NCBI GenBank assembly: GCA_950295325.1
Contig: CATNTY010000018.1
Location: forward strand, 1-30,836
Origin: Polytrichum commune
Taxonomy: Eukaryota; Streptophyta; Polytrichopsida; Polytrichales; Polytrichaceae
DNA: 30,836 bases
Direction: 5' to 3'
The notes below the pieces were generated by a model that was not told the origin of the DNA, did no database searches, and saw only the letters and a list, made by a program, of their open reading frames with translations. The position numbers and the translations under genes are program-made. Each line of letters opens with the position of its first letter. Within the stretch, counting starts at the first letter, position 1. Shown here in pieces: positions 16,822 through 24,020 of the stretch.

Positions 16822-19122
16822 TTACTCGCCCTGTTGGACGGTATTCGTAGCGGGAGTTTTATCTGCCGCCCTATCAAGCATTGCTTTCTTTACGAGTTGC
16901 TTCTCTTGATAATACTGTGTCAAGTCCTGCAAGTCCAACTCATGATCTTGCTTTGTCTGTTGCTGGCTGTCGCTTTGATGGAGCTGAGCAGCGGCAGTCA
17001 AGCCATTCATTTCGAGTTGTTCTTGCTTGTGATGTGTCTCGGCATCAACCTTCTGCCTTTCAGTCTCAGCCCTGTAGGCATCGATCATGATCTGCTTCTG
17101 GTGGACGTCGTACTTCACTTCAAGGGCTTGGTTCCTCTGAGTCAGTTGCTGATTTTCCTGTTGGAGCTTCTGCATCTGCTGTTGGATTTCCTGGATTTGT
17201 TCCGGTGTCGGACCCTGAGGTTGACCACCACCTTCATCCTTCAGCTTCTGTTGCTCTTCTGGAGACAGGTACTGAGGAGGAATAGTCTTCATCAAACGGT
17301 CTGCGAGGACGTCTGCACCCGGCCAATCTTGTGCCTTGGCAATTACGTCACCGGCGACTTGGATCAACTGCGGCCATACCTGGACAGCTTCCATCATTGC
17401 CTGAGCGGCTTCTACCCTACGAGTGGTGTAACTCGGGCCAGTTTGGAGAGCTGTGTCGTAACTTCCGACGGCAAGGTTCGGGGAGTTAGGGTCCATGGGA
17501 TCGTTGATTTTGACAAGTCTGAGAGACTCGTCTTTACCGACCAGTCGGACTGTACGTGTACCGTCATAGATTTGTCCAATCAATTGGTTGATGACGTCAC
17601 CTCCTTCGAGGATGGCGGCGTTGCCGTTGTCATGGAACGTCAGTTGACCTACGTCACCTTCCCTTTGACGGGCGATGATGGCACGACCACTGGTTTCGTT
17701 GCTAGGAACACCAAGGGAGGCGTCCTGCATACCAGAGACATCCTTCATATCCTGTACGAGGAGCTGACTTTCGTTGAGCAGCGCCATCTGAGGAGTAGGA
17801 GGTTCGATCCTTTTGATCGTCTGATCGATGACGGCTTCGTCGTTAACAATCAGGAGAGGATCACGAGTGAGGTGAGCCTTCCGCATCTGATCTTCACGAC
17901 CCGTCACTGAACTTTCTGTGGCAATCCACTGAGCCTTAGGGGCATACCCCAGTTGTTCAGTAGCAATCGACCGCCAGAAGTTCCTCATACGGGCAGGGTC
18001 TTTCATGAACCGAACCATACCATATCGTACACGACGGTGAGTGATCGACACTACTCGCCCTGAGATACGGATAATGGGGACACGATTGAGCTTATACTCG
18101 TATGGTCCTGAGAGGATGGCGTTGCCAGTGCAGAGATGCATCTGGGCGTACAGGCAAGGGCTGATCCTTGTCTTGATAGGGCTGCCATGGGCCTGAAGAA
18201 TCTCTTCGAGATCGTCTCCTTCCATGATGTGTACAGAGCCGTCTTCGAATAGACCGAGCAACCGGTTCCGTTCAATCATCCGCCAGTATTCGACAATCTT
18301 TACAGACTGGTCGTCGTACCAACGTCCTGCACGGAGGAGAGCAGAGAAGCGTTCGTTGAGATGCCAAGGGTCTTGACCCGGCCACTTCCTCTCGAACTCT
18401 TTCCTCGGCAGTCTGTCTTCTACGAAAACATGCCGGGCATCACGACCAGTGGGGTCAATAGACATTCTATCCCATACGACAGACTGGGCGTCTTCGATAG
18501 GTCGAATAAAAATGTCTTGATCGAATACAGAATCTTTTGCATATTCAACAGCGATACGAAAAGCCCCGTCACCACATTGAATGGTAGACTCGAAGGCGGA
18601 GTCATAGACACGAGAGGCACGAGAATGCATCTCAATCGAACGGATCAGGTCACCACGAATCTCGGCGATGTCTTCTGTACCGTCGTCGTTTGGCACGACC
18701 TCGACAGCATTCCGGTTCTGTCGCCAATCCCCGACCACTTGGGCAGTGAATTGAGGAATGCTGTTGATTGTGAGACAAGGCAATCCAGTTCTGAGTTGGA
18801 GAACTGCTGGGTCCCACTGCTCTCCGGCTGCAAACTTCTTGTCTTCGATGGCGTCTTCACGGTTTTCATAGTCGAAGTCCCAGTCGAACTGGTACTCTTC
18901 ACGCATGTCAGACAGGAAAGAGTTGACACTCTTGAATCCTTCTGGTACGTACGAGGGGTCGACGGTGTCGGTGTAGTCGTCAGTTGCCTGAGTATCTACC
19001 TGACGTACAGCCCCCAACTTCTTGGAGTTCTGCTGTGCGTCTTTGCCGTCTGCTTGCTTCTGTGGTTTACGAGGATAATCGGTGTCATCCTCATAACCAG
19101 TTTCGTCATATTCAAAAGACAT
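16822..19122 (-). CDS. Portal protein, P22 gp1-like (766 aa)
   Basis: The length and features match P22-type portals: an acidic N-terminus, FLSDMREEYQFDWDFDYENREDAIEDKKFAAGEQW, then LPCLTINSIPQFTAQVVGDWRQNR, where the short 'QVVGDWRQNR' is typical. A core with RMSIDPTGRDARHVF and the GSYDTALQTGPSYTTRRVEA stem region follows. The C-terminal 150 residues are Gln/Glu-rich coiled coil (QQQMQKLQQENQQLTQRN), as expected for the P22 portal barrel that extends into the head. The dodecameric ring is the channel for DNA entry and exit and docks the terminase. It starts 3 nt after the TerL stop. Confidence 0.88.
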   Translation of the reverse strand: MSFEYDETGYEDDTDYPRKPQKQADGKDAQQNSKKLGAVRQVDTQATDDYTDTVDPSYVPEGFKSVNSFLSDMREEYQFDWDFDYENREDAIEDKKFAAGEQWDPAVLQLRTGLPCLTINSIPQFTAQVVGDWRQNRNAVEVVPNDDGTEDIAEIRGDLIRSIEMHSRASRVYDSAFESTIQCGDGAFRIAVEYAKDSVFDQDIFIRPIEDAQSVVWDRMSIDPTGRDARHVFVEDRLPRKEFERKWPGQDPWHLNERFSALLRAGRWYDDQSVKIVEYWRMIERNRLLGLFEDGSVHIMEGDDLEEILQAHGSPIKTRISPCLYAQMHLCTGNAILSGPYEYKLNRVPIIRISGRVVSITHRRVRYGMVRFMKDPARMRNFWRSIATEQLGYAPKAQWIATESSVTGREDQMRKAHLTRDPLLIVNDEAVIDQTIKRIEPPTPQMALLNESQLLVQDMKDVSGMQDASLGVPSNETSGRAIIARQREGDVGQLTFHDNGNAAILEGGDVINQLIGQIYDGTRTVRLVGKDESLRLVKINDPMDPNSPNLAVGSYDTALQTGPSYTTRRVEAAQAMMEAVQVWPQLIQVAGDVIAKAQDWPGADVLADRLMKTIPPQYLSPEEQQKLKDEGGGQPQGPTPEQIQEIQQQMQKLQQENQQLTQRNQALEVKYDVHQKQIMIDAYRAETERQKVDAETHHKQEQLEMNGLTAAAQLHQSDSQQQTKQDHELDLQDLTQYYQEKQLVKKAMLDRAADKTPATNTVQQGE

Positions 19123-19125
19123 AAA

Positions 19126-20550
19126 TTAAGCCATCCATGCTTGGGGGGATTCAGAAGTTTGTTTGAAGGCAACCGCCCTCTCAGACCGTTGAATCTCTGG
19201 GAGCGAGGATGACGTTTCATCCTTTATTCTGCGGCTTGTAATCTTGGTAAATAGTTCAGAAAGGCCCCAGACGAGAGCATCAACGCGGTCAGGCGACCCG
19301 TAGCCATTAGCTCTAATATTGTCCACTGAGAAGGTACACATTTGGTCTTCGAGTTTATCAAATCTGCCGACATGGTGTACCCGACCTTGTTCGTACAAAG
19401 CCGAGACAGGTTCTGCACGGATGTACTTACCTCTACTGGCATGGACAAGGGTAACAGGTACTGCCCTGTCGACGGATCGAATGACTGACGAGACCATTTC
19501 TCCACCTTGATTCTTCTCCGCTACGATACGATCTGCAGAATATTTACGATATAGATGGACGGCACGTCGAGCCCACTCTTCTGGAGTACCACGGAGTGAG
19601 CCATCTTCGAGGATATAGGCGTGACCATAACCCTCTTCTGTACGGGCATAGCCTACTACGACAATGCCGTGTTCGTCAGACCCTTCATGGCTTGAAGCGG
19701 CAGGATCGACAGCTACGAGGATACGTTCTAGATCAGGAGCTTCTGGGAGACGGTGGTTGTCGATAGACTCTCTTGTCCACAAAGCACCAGGGATGTCTTC
19801 GAGGATTTCACCATTGATCTCCTGCCTACCCAACCTAGTGCCACCATACTTTTCCAAGATTTCATCAAGGAACGACTGGGGCATATTCGAAGAGTTATGA
19901 AGAGTCGACCCCCTCGTAGTGATAACCTTAGGGTCTGCGACGAGCTTCTTGATGAGGGGCTTCGGCAGAGGAGTGGTTGTCACTACAGAGCGGGGATGAG
20001 AGCCCAGACGGAGTCCGAACTGCAACTGATCCCAAGTCTCTTGGGTGTACTGCCACTTAGCGAGTTCGTCACACCATGAACCGTCATGTTGAGGTCCACG
20101 GAGTTGATCCGGTTCGGTGGCGTTATAGAGAGTAGCGATGGCACCATTAGGCCAGGTTACTCTTCGCTTGGAAGGTTCGTACAAAGGCCTGAAGGCTTTG
20201 GGATGAATAGCCAGAAGTCCCGACTCACCCTCGACCATGACGTCTCTGGAGTCGCTGGCAGTCTCACCAATGAGGGCGATTCGGACGCACTTTCCTTTTG
20301 AGAGGGGCGTGGTTCCACAGACCCAGTCTCTGATTGTTTCTGCACCGGTTCTTGTCTTTCCGAAGCCACGACCTGCGAGGATGAGCCAGGTGTTCCAGTC
20401 TCCTGCAGGCTGTAGCTGATTAGGGCGGGCCCAGAAGGGCCAGTGATATTTTAGATTAGCTCGTTGTTCAATTGATAGTTCGTTCAGGTACTTCAGTCTC
20501 TCCGCTTCGGGCAGTGAGGCCAGCAATTGCGCGGGAGAAAGCATCTGCAT
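19126..20550 (-). CDS. Terminase large subunit (packaging ATPase and nuclease)
   Basis: From the ATG at 20550 (474 aa) the Walker A GRGFGKT is at residues 60-66 and a WCDELAKW segment provides Walker B-like acids. VVTTTPLP is the coupling motif. The RNase H-like nuclease domain shows VAVDPAAS (first Asp), VAEKNQGGEMV (Glu) and VDALVWGLSE (last Asp). An ATG two codons downstream (20544) has GAAG at a better 6-nt spacing and may be the true start. The frame upstream of 20550 reads through the TerS gene in another frame and is not likely used. The protein cuts concatemeric DNA and drives it through the portal. It overlaps TerS by about 80 bp, so translation is probably coupled. Confidence 0.88.
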   Translation of the reverse strand: MQMLSPAQLLASLPEAERLKYLNELSIEQRANLKYHWPFWARPNQLQPAGDWNTWLILAGRGFGKTRTGAETIRDWVCGTTPLSKGKCVRIALIGETASDSRDVMVEGESGLLAIHPKAFRPLYEPSKRRVTWPNGAIATLYNATEPDQLRGPQHDGSWCDELAKWQYTQETWDQLQFGLRLGSHPRSVVTTTPLPKPLIKKLVADPKVITTRGSTLHNSSNMPQSFLDEILEKYGGTRLGRQEINGEILEDIPGALWTRESIDNHRLPEAPDLERILVAVDPAASSHEGSDEHGIVVVGYARTEEGYGHAYILEDGSLRGTPEEWARRAVHLYRKYSADRIVAEKNQGGEMVSSVIRSVDRAVPVTLVHASRGKYIRAEPVSALYEQGRVHHVGRFDKLEDQMCTFSVDNIRANGYGSPDRVDALVWGLSELFTKITSRRIKDETSSSLPEIQRSERAVAFKQTSESPQAWMA

Positions 20551-21022
20551 CTTCTTTGACCTTTTCGTATTCGATGGGGCCGCCGTCTTTGCCGGTGATT
20601 TCCGTACGCTCGATGAACATACCGAGATACTTTGCAAGCAATTCTGCGCCACGAAGGACTTCGTTGTACTTCCCTGCGGCGTCACAGCGTTCGATGGCAC
20701 GAGTAATTTTCTTTACGACGTAGTTGACGTCGACATCGATTAGATCAGACCGTTCTACGAGGAGAAGGTCGATATAAGCCCTGAGGGCGGGGTTATCGAG
20801 GGCTTGAGCCCCCATTTTGTCGGGGTATTTCGTGTCATATCCGGCCCTTTGGATGGCCTGAGAGGCGTTGAAATCCTTGATATATTCGCGAGCGAACTGT
20901 CTCTGAAGGCCAGTGAGGGTAGCTCCTAGAGCTTCAGAGTCTTTAGCTTCGATGGCGTCGACGGTAGCCTTGCGCATCTTAGCTTTACGCTCCATGTAGG
21001 TCTTACCGTTACGTACAGCCAT
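20468..21022 (-). CDS. Terminase small subunit (Terminase_2-like DNA-recognition protein)
   Basis: The 184-residue protein has a basic N-terminus. LTGLQRQFAREYIKDFNASQAIQRAGY then follows, the helix-turn-helix pattern of XtmA/Terminase_2 small subunits. DNPALRAYIDLLL and AIERCDAAGKYNEVLRGAELLAKYLGMF form the conserved helical remainder. The acidic C-terminus probably contacts TerL. It binds the packaging start site and brings TerL to DNA. The start codon overlaps the stop of the upstream small membrane protein gene. Confidence 0.85.
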   Translation of the reverse strand: MAVRNGKTYMERKAKMRKATVDAIEAKDSEALGATLTGLQRQFAREYIKDFNASQAIQRAGYDTKYPDKMGAQALDNPALRAYIDLLLVERSDLIDVDVNYVVKKITRAIERCDAAGKYNEVLRGAELLAKYLGMFIERTEITGKDGGPIEYEKVKEDADAFSRAIAGLTARSGETEVPERTIN

Positions 21023-21204
21023 TACAGGTCTTTCTTAACTTCCACGATGTAGGTGGATACGTCATCTTTGAGTTTAGTTTCTACTTCAGAAATGAGATTT
21101 TTCTCTTTCTGTTCGGCGTCATAGACTTCCTGTTTTGTAGGAATGGCTCGATAGACGAGGTAGATGATTCCGACAAGAGCTGCCAGGATGAGAATAGTAA
21201 CCAT
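21022..21204 (-). CDS. Small single-span membrane protein, unknown (60 aa)
   Basis: One hydrophobic N-terminal segment (residues 2-20, TILILAALVGIIYLVYRAI) is followed by a charged helical tail rich in Glu, Lys and Val. AAAGGA precedes the ATG at 21204 by about 8 nt. The stop overlaps the TerS start. No family is recognised. A bitopic protein with an exposed charged helix at the start of the late operon might act in lysis control or membrane association, but nothing in the sequence proves it. Confidence 0.65.
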   Translation of the reverse strand: MVTILILAALVGIIYLVYRAIPTKQEVYDAEQKEKNLISEVETKLKDDVSTYIVEVKKDL

Positions 21205-21219
21205 CAGATAATCCTTTGC

Positions 21220-21351
21220 TTATTTCTTAAAGCGGGCTTTGACCTTGGCGTCGAGCTTCTTGTCTAGAGGAGAGTTCTGCTTGATGCCCTTCTTCTTGTC
21301 CGATGCGACGTCTTTCTTCATCGCTGCTTTGTAACCCGGCTTCATCGCCAT
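21220..21351 (-). CDS. Small basic lysine-rich protein overlapping the DUF1003 gene (43 aa)
   Basis: The reading frame from the ATG at 21351 to TAA at 21220-21222 encodes a 43-residue peptide with about 14 Lys or Arg (begins MAMKPGYKAAMKKD, ends KVKARFKK). AAGGAA lies 7 nt upstream of the ATG, a good ribosome site. It overlaps the last 125 bp of the DUF1003-like frame in another frame. Its codons look natural, whereas the overlapping tail of the other frame does not, so this gene is probably the genuine product. It is possibly a DNA- or RNA-binding or virion peptide; no family is recognised. Confidence 0.6.
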   Translation of the reverse strand: MAMKPGYKAAMKKDVASDKKKGIKQNSPLDKKLDAKVKARFKK

Positions 21352-21673
21352 GATCTTTTCCTTGATGTAAAATGCTGTGGATTTCAGTGATGAGGATATG
21401 AGCTTTCTGGTCTACCTCGAAATCACCGAAGAGAACTTTTCTGTCGATTTCTGCCTGCCTGTTCTGACTCATCATAATGAGAGGCGCTGTGTAGGCGGCT
21501 TGGAACGACAGGACCAGGTTTAGTAGGATGTAAGGATATGGGTCGAAGTTTGCCTGCTTCGTAAGAGAATTCCAGAGTAACCATAAGATGAGGATAGTCG
21601 ATTGAATAATTACGAAACGCCATGATCCTACGACCCTTGCTACAGTATCAGAAATTCTTTCACCGAATGCCAT
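21227..21673 (-). CDS. DUF1003-like membrane protein with an aberrant C-terminus (148 aa)
   Basis: Residues 14-68 carry two membrane spans (about 20-36 and 48-66) separated by NFDPYPYILLNLVLSFQAAYTAPLIMMSQNRQ, the signature region of DUF1003 proteins. AEIDRKVLFGDFEVDQKA then leads to the usual cytoplasmic helix. From about residue 108 the sequence turns into a Gln/Arg/Glu-rich tail that coincides exactly with the overlapping 43-residue gene in another frame, suggesting loss of an original stop. It is the first gene after the leftward promoter, with a leader of about 30 nt and no strong ribosome site. Function of DUF1003 proteins is unknown. Confidence 0.7.
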   Translation of the reverse strand: MAFGERISDTVARVVGSWRFVIIQSTILILWLLWNSLTKQANFDPYPYILLNLVLSFQAAYTAPLIMMSQNRQAEIDRKVLFGDFEVDQKAHILITEIHSILHQGKDHGDEAGLQSSDEERRRIGQEEGHQAELSSRQEARRQGQSPL

Positions 21674-21709
21674 AAACGAATCACTTCAACTCTCTTACTC
21701 TATACACAT

Positions 21710-21738
21710 ATTATACCACATTTTGATGATTTTGTCAA
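21710..21738 (-). promoter_or_regulatory. Consensus sigma-70 promoter for the leftward virion operon
   Basis: On the minus strand TTGACA (21738-21733), a 17-bp spacer and TATAAT (21715-21710) match the bacterial consensus perfectly. The expected start is near 21703, about 30 nt before the DUF1003-like gene. The -10 is preceded by TGTGG, as in the two rightward promoters. With host polymerase alone this would be very strong, so timing probably needs a repressor or other control. Confidence 0.85.
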
Positions 21739-21828
21739 GTAAAATCGTACAGAGAGAATAAAATAATTTCATTGTGTGATAAGCTAAAAATAATTTCCTT
21801 TGTTTTCAATAGGGGCTAAAAATAGTTC
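21739..21828. other. AT-rich divergent intergenic spacer
   Basis: Ninety bases between the two -35 elements are about three-quarters A+T and hold no gene. Short repeats are present: ATAATTTC twice (near 21762 and 21790) and GCTAAAAATA twice (21783 and 21815). It could be an UP-element region for both promoters or a replication origin. Nothing proves either. Confidence 0.5.
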
Positions 21829-21857
21829 TTGACAAAAAGTGAAAAGTATGGTATAAT
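21829..21857 (+). promoter_or_regulatory. Consensus sigma-70 promoter for rightward early transcription
   Basis: TTGACA (21829-21834), a 17-bp spacer and TATAAT (21852-21857) are a perfect consensus. The 20 bases from 21849 to 21868, covering the -10 and start site, are identical to those of the promoter at 26037. A start near 21864 would give a leader of over a kilobase before the first convincing gene. Confidence 0.88.
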
Positions 21858-21863
21858 ATCCGT

Positions 21864-22345
21864 ACAGGATGAGGGATGGTGTGATGGTGAGAACTGACTG
21901 GTAGGAGAGAGGGAGTTGATAGAAGACTGAGATAAGACTGAGATAAGACCCCGCCAGCTAGTATGTTTAAGATAGTGGTTGTAGATTATGTTTTATAATA
22001 CGTTGTCCTTAGAAAGTCTGAGAGGATATGTAGGGTTATAGGGCGACCTTCGGGAGCCCCTTCTTGTTGTCAATGATTATATTCTAAAATGCTCTAGGAA
22101 GGCCGTACAGGAGGTTTCGTACAGGAGTAGGTATCACGAGGCCATTTTTCCTCGTTGATGCTGTAAGACCTGTCTGAGGGCTTTATTTCAACATGTGCAA
22201 TTTTTTGAAATTTTTCATTGGCGTCAGAGCTAGACTGATTACGTGGTTCAGAGGGCCCTACTTTACCCCTCCCCCACCCCCCTCTTGCCCCCAAGCTTGT
22301 TCCCTGTTTGTGCCCGGTTTGTCTAGGGTATGTGCTCTGTCTGTT
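21864..22345 (+). other. Long untranslated leader without a convincing gene
   Basis: No credible coding frame was found here. It holds an 11-bp tandem repeat (GACTGAGATAA at 21925-21946), a GGGC-GA-CC-TTCG-GG-A-GCCC hairpin at about 22041-22058 followed by T-rich sequence, and a TATAAT at 21994 lacking a -35. Two CGTACAGGAG repeats (22104-22113, 22118-22127) with Shine-Dalgarno-like cores have no start codon nearby. There is also an ACGAGG/CCTCGT hairpin (22136-22155). It may be a regulatory leader or a small RNA. Confidence 0.5.
22266..22292 (-). other. G-quadruplex-capable tract (G runs on minus strand)
   Basis: The plus strand reads C4-T-C5-A-C6-TCTTG-C5, so the minus strand has four G runs of 4-6 with loops of 1, 1 and 5 bases. 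This meets the standard G-quadruplex pattern. It lies on the template strand of the rightward leader, where a quadruplex could pause transcription or replication. Confidence 0.7.
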
Positions 22346-22349
22346 CCTG

Positions 22350-22373
22350 TACGATATGATATGACATCACATG
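22350..22373 (+). repeat. Imperfect direct repeat, left copy (bounds the moron-like module)
   Basis: TACGATATGA is followed by a 5-bp extra TATGA, then CATCACATG. The right copy at 24263-24281 is TACGATATGA followed by CATTACATG. Apart from the 5-bp duplication the copies differ by one base. They enclose about 1.9 kb holding a promoter, three ORFs and two sets of inverted repeats. Confidence 0.65.
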
Positions 22374-22377
22374 AGAG

Positions 22378-22400
22378 AACGGAGCAAGCTCCTTGCGTAA
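22378..22400 (+). repeat. 23-bp exact direct repeat, copy 1 (intergenic)
   Basis: The sequence begins AACGGAGCAAGCTCCTTGCG and is identical over 23 bp to 27250-27272, 4.9 kb away inside the 3' end of the cyclotransferase gene. It contains a GCAAG-CTC-CTTGC hairpin. It sits just inside the left direct repeat of the moron-like module. Confidence 0.85.
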
Positions 22401-22403
22401 CAA

Positions 22404-22555
22404 CGTCGGGATTGTTTACACATGACTGACAATGATATCAATGACTTAGCCCAGGATGGCCCACAGTACTGTCGGATATTCTTACACAAGAGATTGGCTC
22501 AATTCAGCCGTTTCTGCATGATTGGGGTAGTATTGGTGTCGGAATTGCTTACAAT
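22404..22555 (+). promoter_or_regulatory. Array of three operator-like dyads at 66-67 bp spacing
   Basis: Related 17-19-bp elements lie at 22404-22422, 22470-22488 and 22537-22555. The two clearest read TGTCGG-ATATT-CTTACA and TGTCGG-AATTG-CTTACA; the first reads CGTCGG-GATTG-TTTACA. All fit the dyad TGTnnG-N5-CnnACA. The last ends 1 bp before the -35 of an extended -10 promoter. Regular spacing (66 and 67 bp) and dyad form suggest binding sites for a dimeric regulator. Confidence 0.6.
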
Positions 22556-22556
22556 C

Positions 22557-22586
22557 TTGCTCGAAATGAGGGGGTTATGATATAAT
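22557..22586 (+). promoter_or_regulatory. Extended -10 promoter of the moron-like module
   Basis: TTGCTC (22557-22562) and TATAAT (22581-22586) are separated by 18 bp. The -10 is preceded by TGA, giving TGnTATAAT, the extended -10 form that tolerates a weak -35. Start near 22593. It lies directly after the third operator-like repeat. Confidence 0.72.
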
Positions 22587-22593
22587 GTATCAT

Positions 22594-22990
22594 CAACCTG
22601 GTATCAATCCCTCTCGCAATCTCTCATCAAAACCCTAGCGTTTCTGCCATTCTCATCAATCCTTTCCTGCTAGGGCTTCCATTTGGCACGGTCATTGCAT
22701 TACCCTTTGTGTGCCGGTTTGCTGGCACGTTCAGTTACCCGCTTGCGTAAGGCTTGTAGGGGTTTGGTACGGGATAGCTCTTTTTGAGGGTGTTCTCGGA
22801 AGGGCTTCAATATCAAGCTGGCAGGTATGGGATTGGTTCCGGCCTAAAGCCGCTTGTCTAACAGGTGGTGCCAGCAATGGCAAGGCGGGGCACGCTCAAA
22901 AGTATGCGTAGCGGCATATGGGAGAGTCTTGCCTGTAAGTCGCCGTGGATCATGCATTCTTTCGAGAATGTTTCTTTGACATCGTAAACC
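22594..22990 (+). other. Untranslated leader of the module, hairpin-bearing, no gene seen
   Basis: No convincing coding frame with a ribosome site was found. Stems include CCCTAGC/GCTAGGG (about 22633-22675), GTGCC/GGCAC (about 22711-22728) and CATTCT-TTCG-AGAATG (22955-22970), the last a 6-bp stem on a UUCG tetraloop followed by TTTCTTT. The stretch is probably transcribed leader RNA. Confidence 0.5.
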
Positions 22991-23263
22991 GACCATAAGA
23001 CATTAGGCATCCCGCCTAGTGGATAAAAATATGCGTAAAGAATACGTCATAAAGCTTTCCGGCTATATCATCGTAGGCGGCTTGCCCGTTTCCCTTATCG
23101 GCCCTTTTGCAACCGCTGAATTGGCGTTTGCATGGTGGGCTAATGTCCCACCCCAGACAAAAGATGATTTGGATAAAACCGGCGGTGAAGCCGAATTGAG
23201 TGTCATTTTTGTCCCGGAATAACCGGCATGGCGTTAGTAGCGCCTGCCTAATGTCTTATGGTC
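22991..23263. repeat. 19-bp perfect inverted repeat enclosing the 63-aa ORF (pair 1)
   Basis: The left arm GACCATAAGACATTAGGCA (22991-23009) is the exact reverse complement of the right arm at 23245-23263. The arms lie 22 bp before the ORF start and 23 bp after its stop. In RNA they would form a 19-bp stem closing the whole ORF in a loop. Confidence 0.92.
23031..23222 (+). CDS. Small protein of unknown function enclosed by inverted repeats (63 aa)
   Basis: The ATG at 23031 gives 63 residues (starts MRKEYVIKLSGY); an in-frame GTG at 23019 adds four. Neither has a strong ribosome site. The N-terminal part is beta-like with a hydrophobic GYIIVGGLPVSLIGPFATA, and the second half is polar (PPQTKDDLDKTGGEAELSVIFVPE). 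Natural amino-acid mix and tidy spacing to both inverted-repeat arms favour a real gene. No family is recognised. The short hydrophobic stretch could be a membrane segment but is interrupted by Pro and Gly. Confidence 0.6.
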   Translation: MRKEYVIKLSGYIIVGGLPVSLIGPFATAELAFAWWANVPPQTKDDLDKTGGEAELSVIFVPE

Positions 23264-23292
23264 TCAGAATTGATATGGTCCCTGCATCCAAG

Positions 23293-23312
23293 CCTAACGG
23301 CTTTTCGTTAGG
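23293..23312 (+). other. Perfect hairpin in the leader of the 218-aa gene
   Basis: CCTAACG (23293-23299) and CGTTAGG (23306-23312) flank a GCTTTT loop. It lies just inside pair 2's left arm and 51 bp before the ATG at 23364. No U-tract follows, so it is more likely an RNA processing or stability element than a terminator. Confidence 0.7.
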
Positions 23313-23363
23313 TTCAACCCTTTGGCGCAAGCCTTAGTGTCTTGTATGTAAAGGACTATTATC

Positions 23364-24020
23364 ATGACAAAACCAACTGCATTCCTGTCCAAGGACGAAG
23401 TCAAAACCAATATCAAGACCATTGCAACCAATGCAGCGGCTTGGTTGAACCTTGTCCAAGATACCGCCATCGCTTGTATGTATCATGCACGTGAGCATGG
23501 CGACGTCACACTTGCCCAAACGCTTCTTTTCGCCATACCGGCAACGGAGAAGCGGACCCAGCAAAGGGCGCAGCTTGTTTCTTGGTTCGGCACCTACTCT
23601 CCTATCGTCATCAAAAACGAAACGGATTGGCCGGGCAAATTGAACAAGTCTGGCAAGGTTGCTGAACGTGGTTTCCGTATCGACGAAGCCGCCAAGAACC
23701 CTTGGCACCTCCATGGCGACAAAAAGACGGAGGATAAGCAACCTCTCGACCTTCCCAAGCTTATCGAGATGTATCGCTCATTCGCGAAGCGTATCGATAC
23801 CGCTATCGAGAAGAAAGAGGTTGCAGCGTCGGATGTCATCGCGGCCCGTATGTTTGCAACCCATATCCGGGGCGTCGCCTTGCCAGACTTCAAGATTGAA
23901 GCCTATCTTGAAAACGAACGCCTCACACGTGAAGCGAACATGAAAGCCAATGACGGCGAAACTATCGACCCGGTAGCAAAGCCTGAAACGCCGGCACAGC
24001 CCGAAACGGTTGCGGCCTAA
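23364..24020 (+). CDS. Early-type phage protein of unknown function (218 aa)
   Basis: The ATG at 23364 is preceded by AAAGGA at 8 nt. The protein is mostly helical. Residues about 10-70 (NAAAWLNLVQDTAIACMYHAREHGDVTLAQTLLFAIPATEKRTQQ) resemble a pattern I recall from uncharacterised early proteins of other phages, where an 'HGD...L...P....R' stretch is followed by an aromatic-rich segment (LVSWFGTYSPI). The C-terminal third is charged and ends in a Pro/Glu/Thr/Ala tail (PVAKPETPAQPETVAA), as seen in ssDNA-binding-type acidic tails, but no such activity can be claimed. It is enclosed by the 25-bp inverted repeat. Confidence 0.78.
   Translation: MTKPTAFLSKDEVKTNIKTIATNAAAWLNLVQDTAIACMYHAREHGDVTLAQTLLFAIPATEKRTQQRAQLVSWFGTYSPIVIKNETDWPGKLNKSGKVAERGFRIDEAAKNPWHLHGDKKTEDKQPLDLPKLIEMYRSFAKRIDTAIEKKEVAASDVIAARMFATHIRGVALPDFKIEAYLENERLTREANMKANDGETIDPVAKPETPAQPETVAA

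Noticed and set aside
16789-17910. A 373-codon open frame antisense to the portal gene
   Set aside because: Leu/His-rich shadow of the portal's Gln-rich C-terminus; no ribosome site and no plausible fold.
21994-21999. TATAAT in the long leader as another promoter
   Set aside because: No -35 at a proper distance; kept only as a note.
22193-22429. A 78-codon ORF across the C-rich tract
   Set aside because: Composition is set by the poly-C tract and the 23-bp repeat; no ribosome site.
22422-22580. A 52-codon ORF (begins MTDNDINDLAQDG) with a hydrophobic stretch
   Set aside because: No ribosome site, it overlaps two of the three operator-like repeats, and those repeats fall in different frames. 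Possible but not supported.
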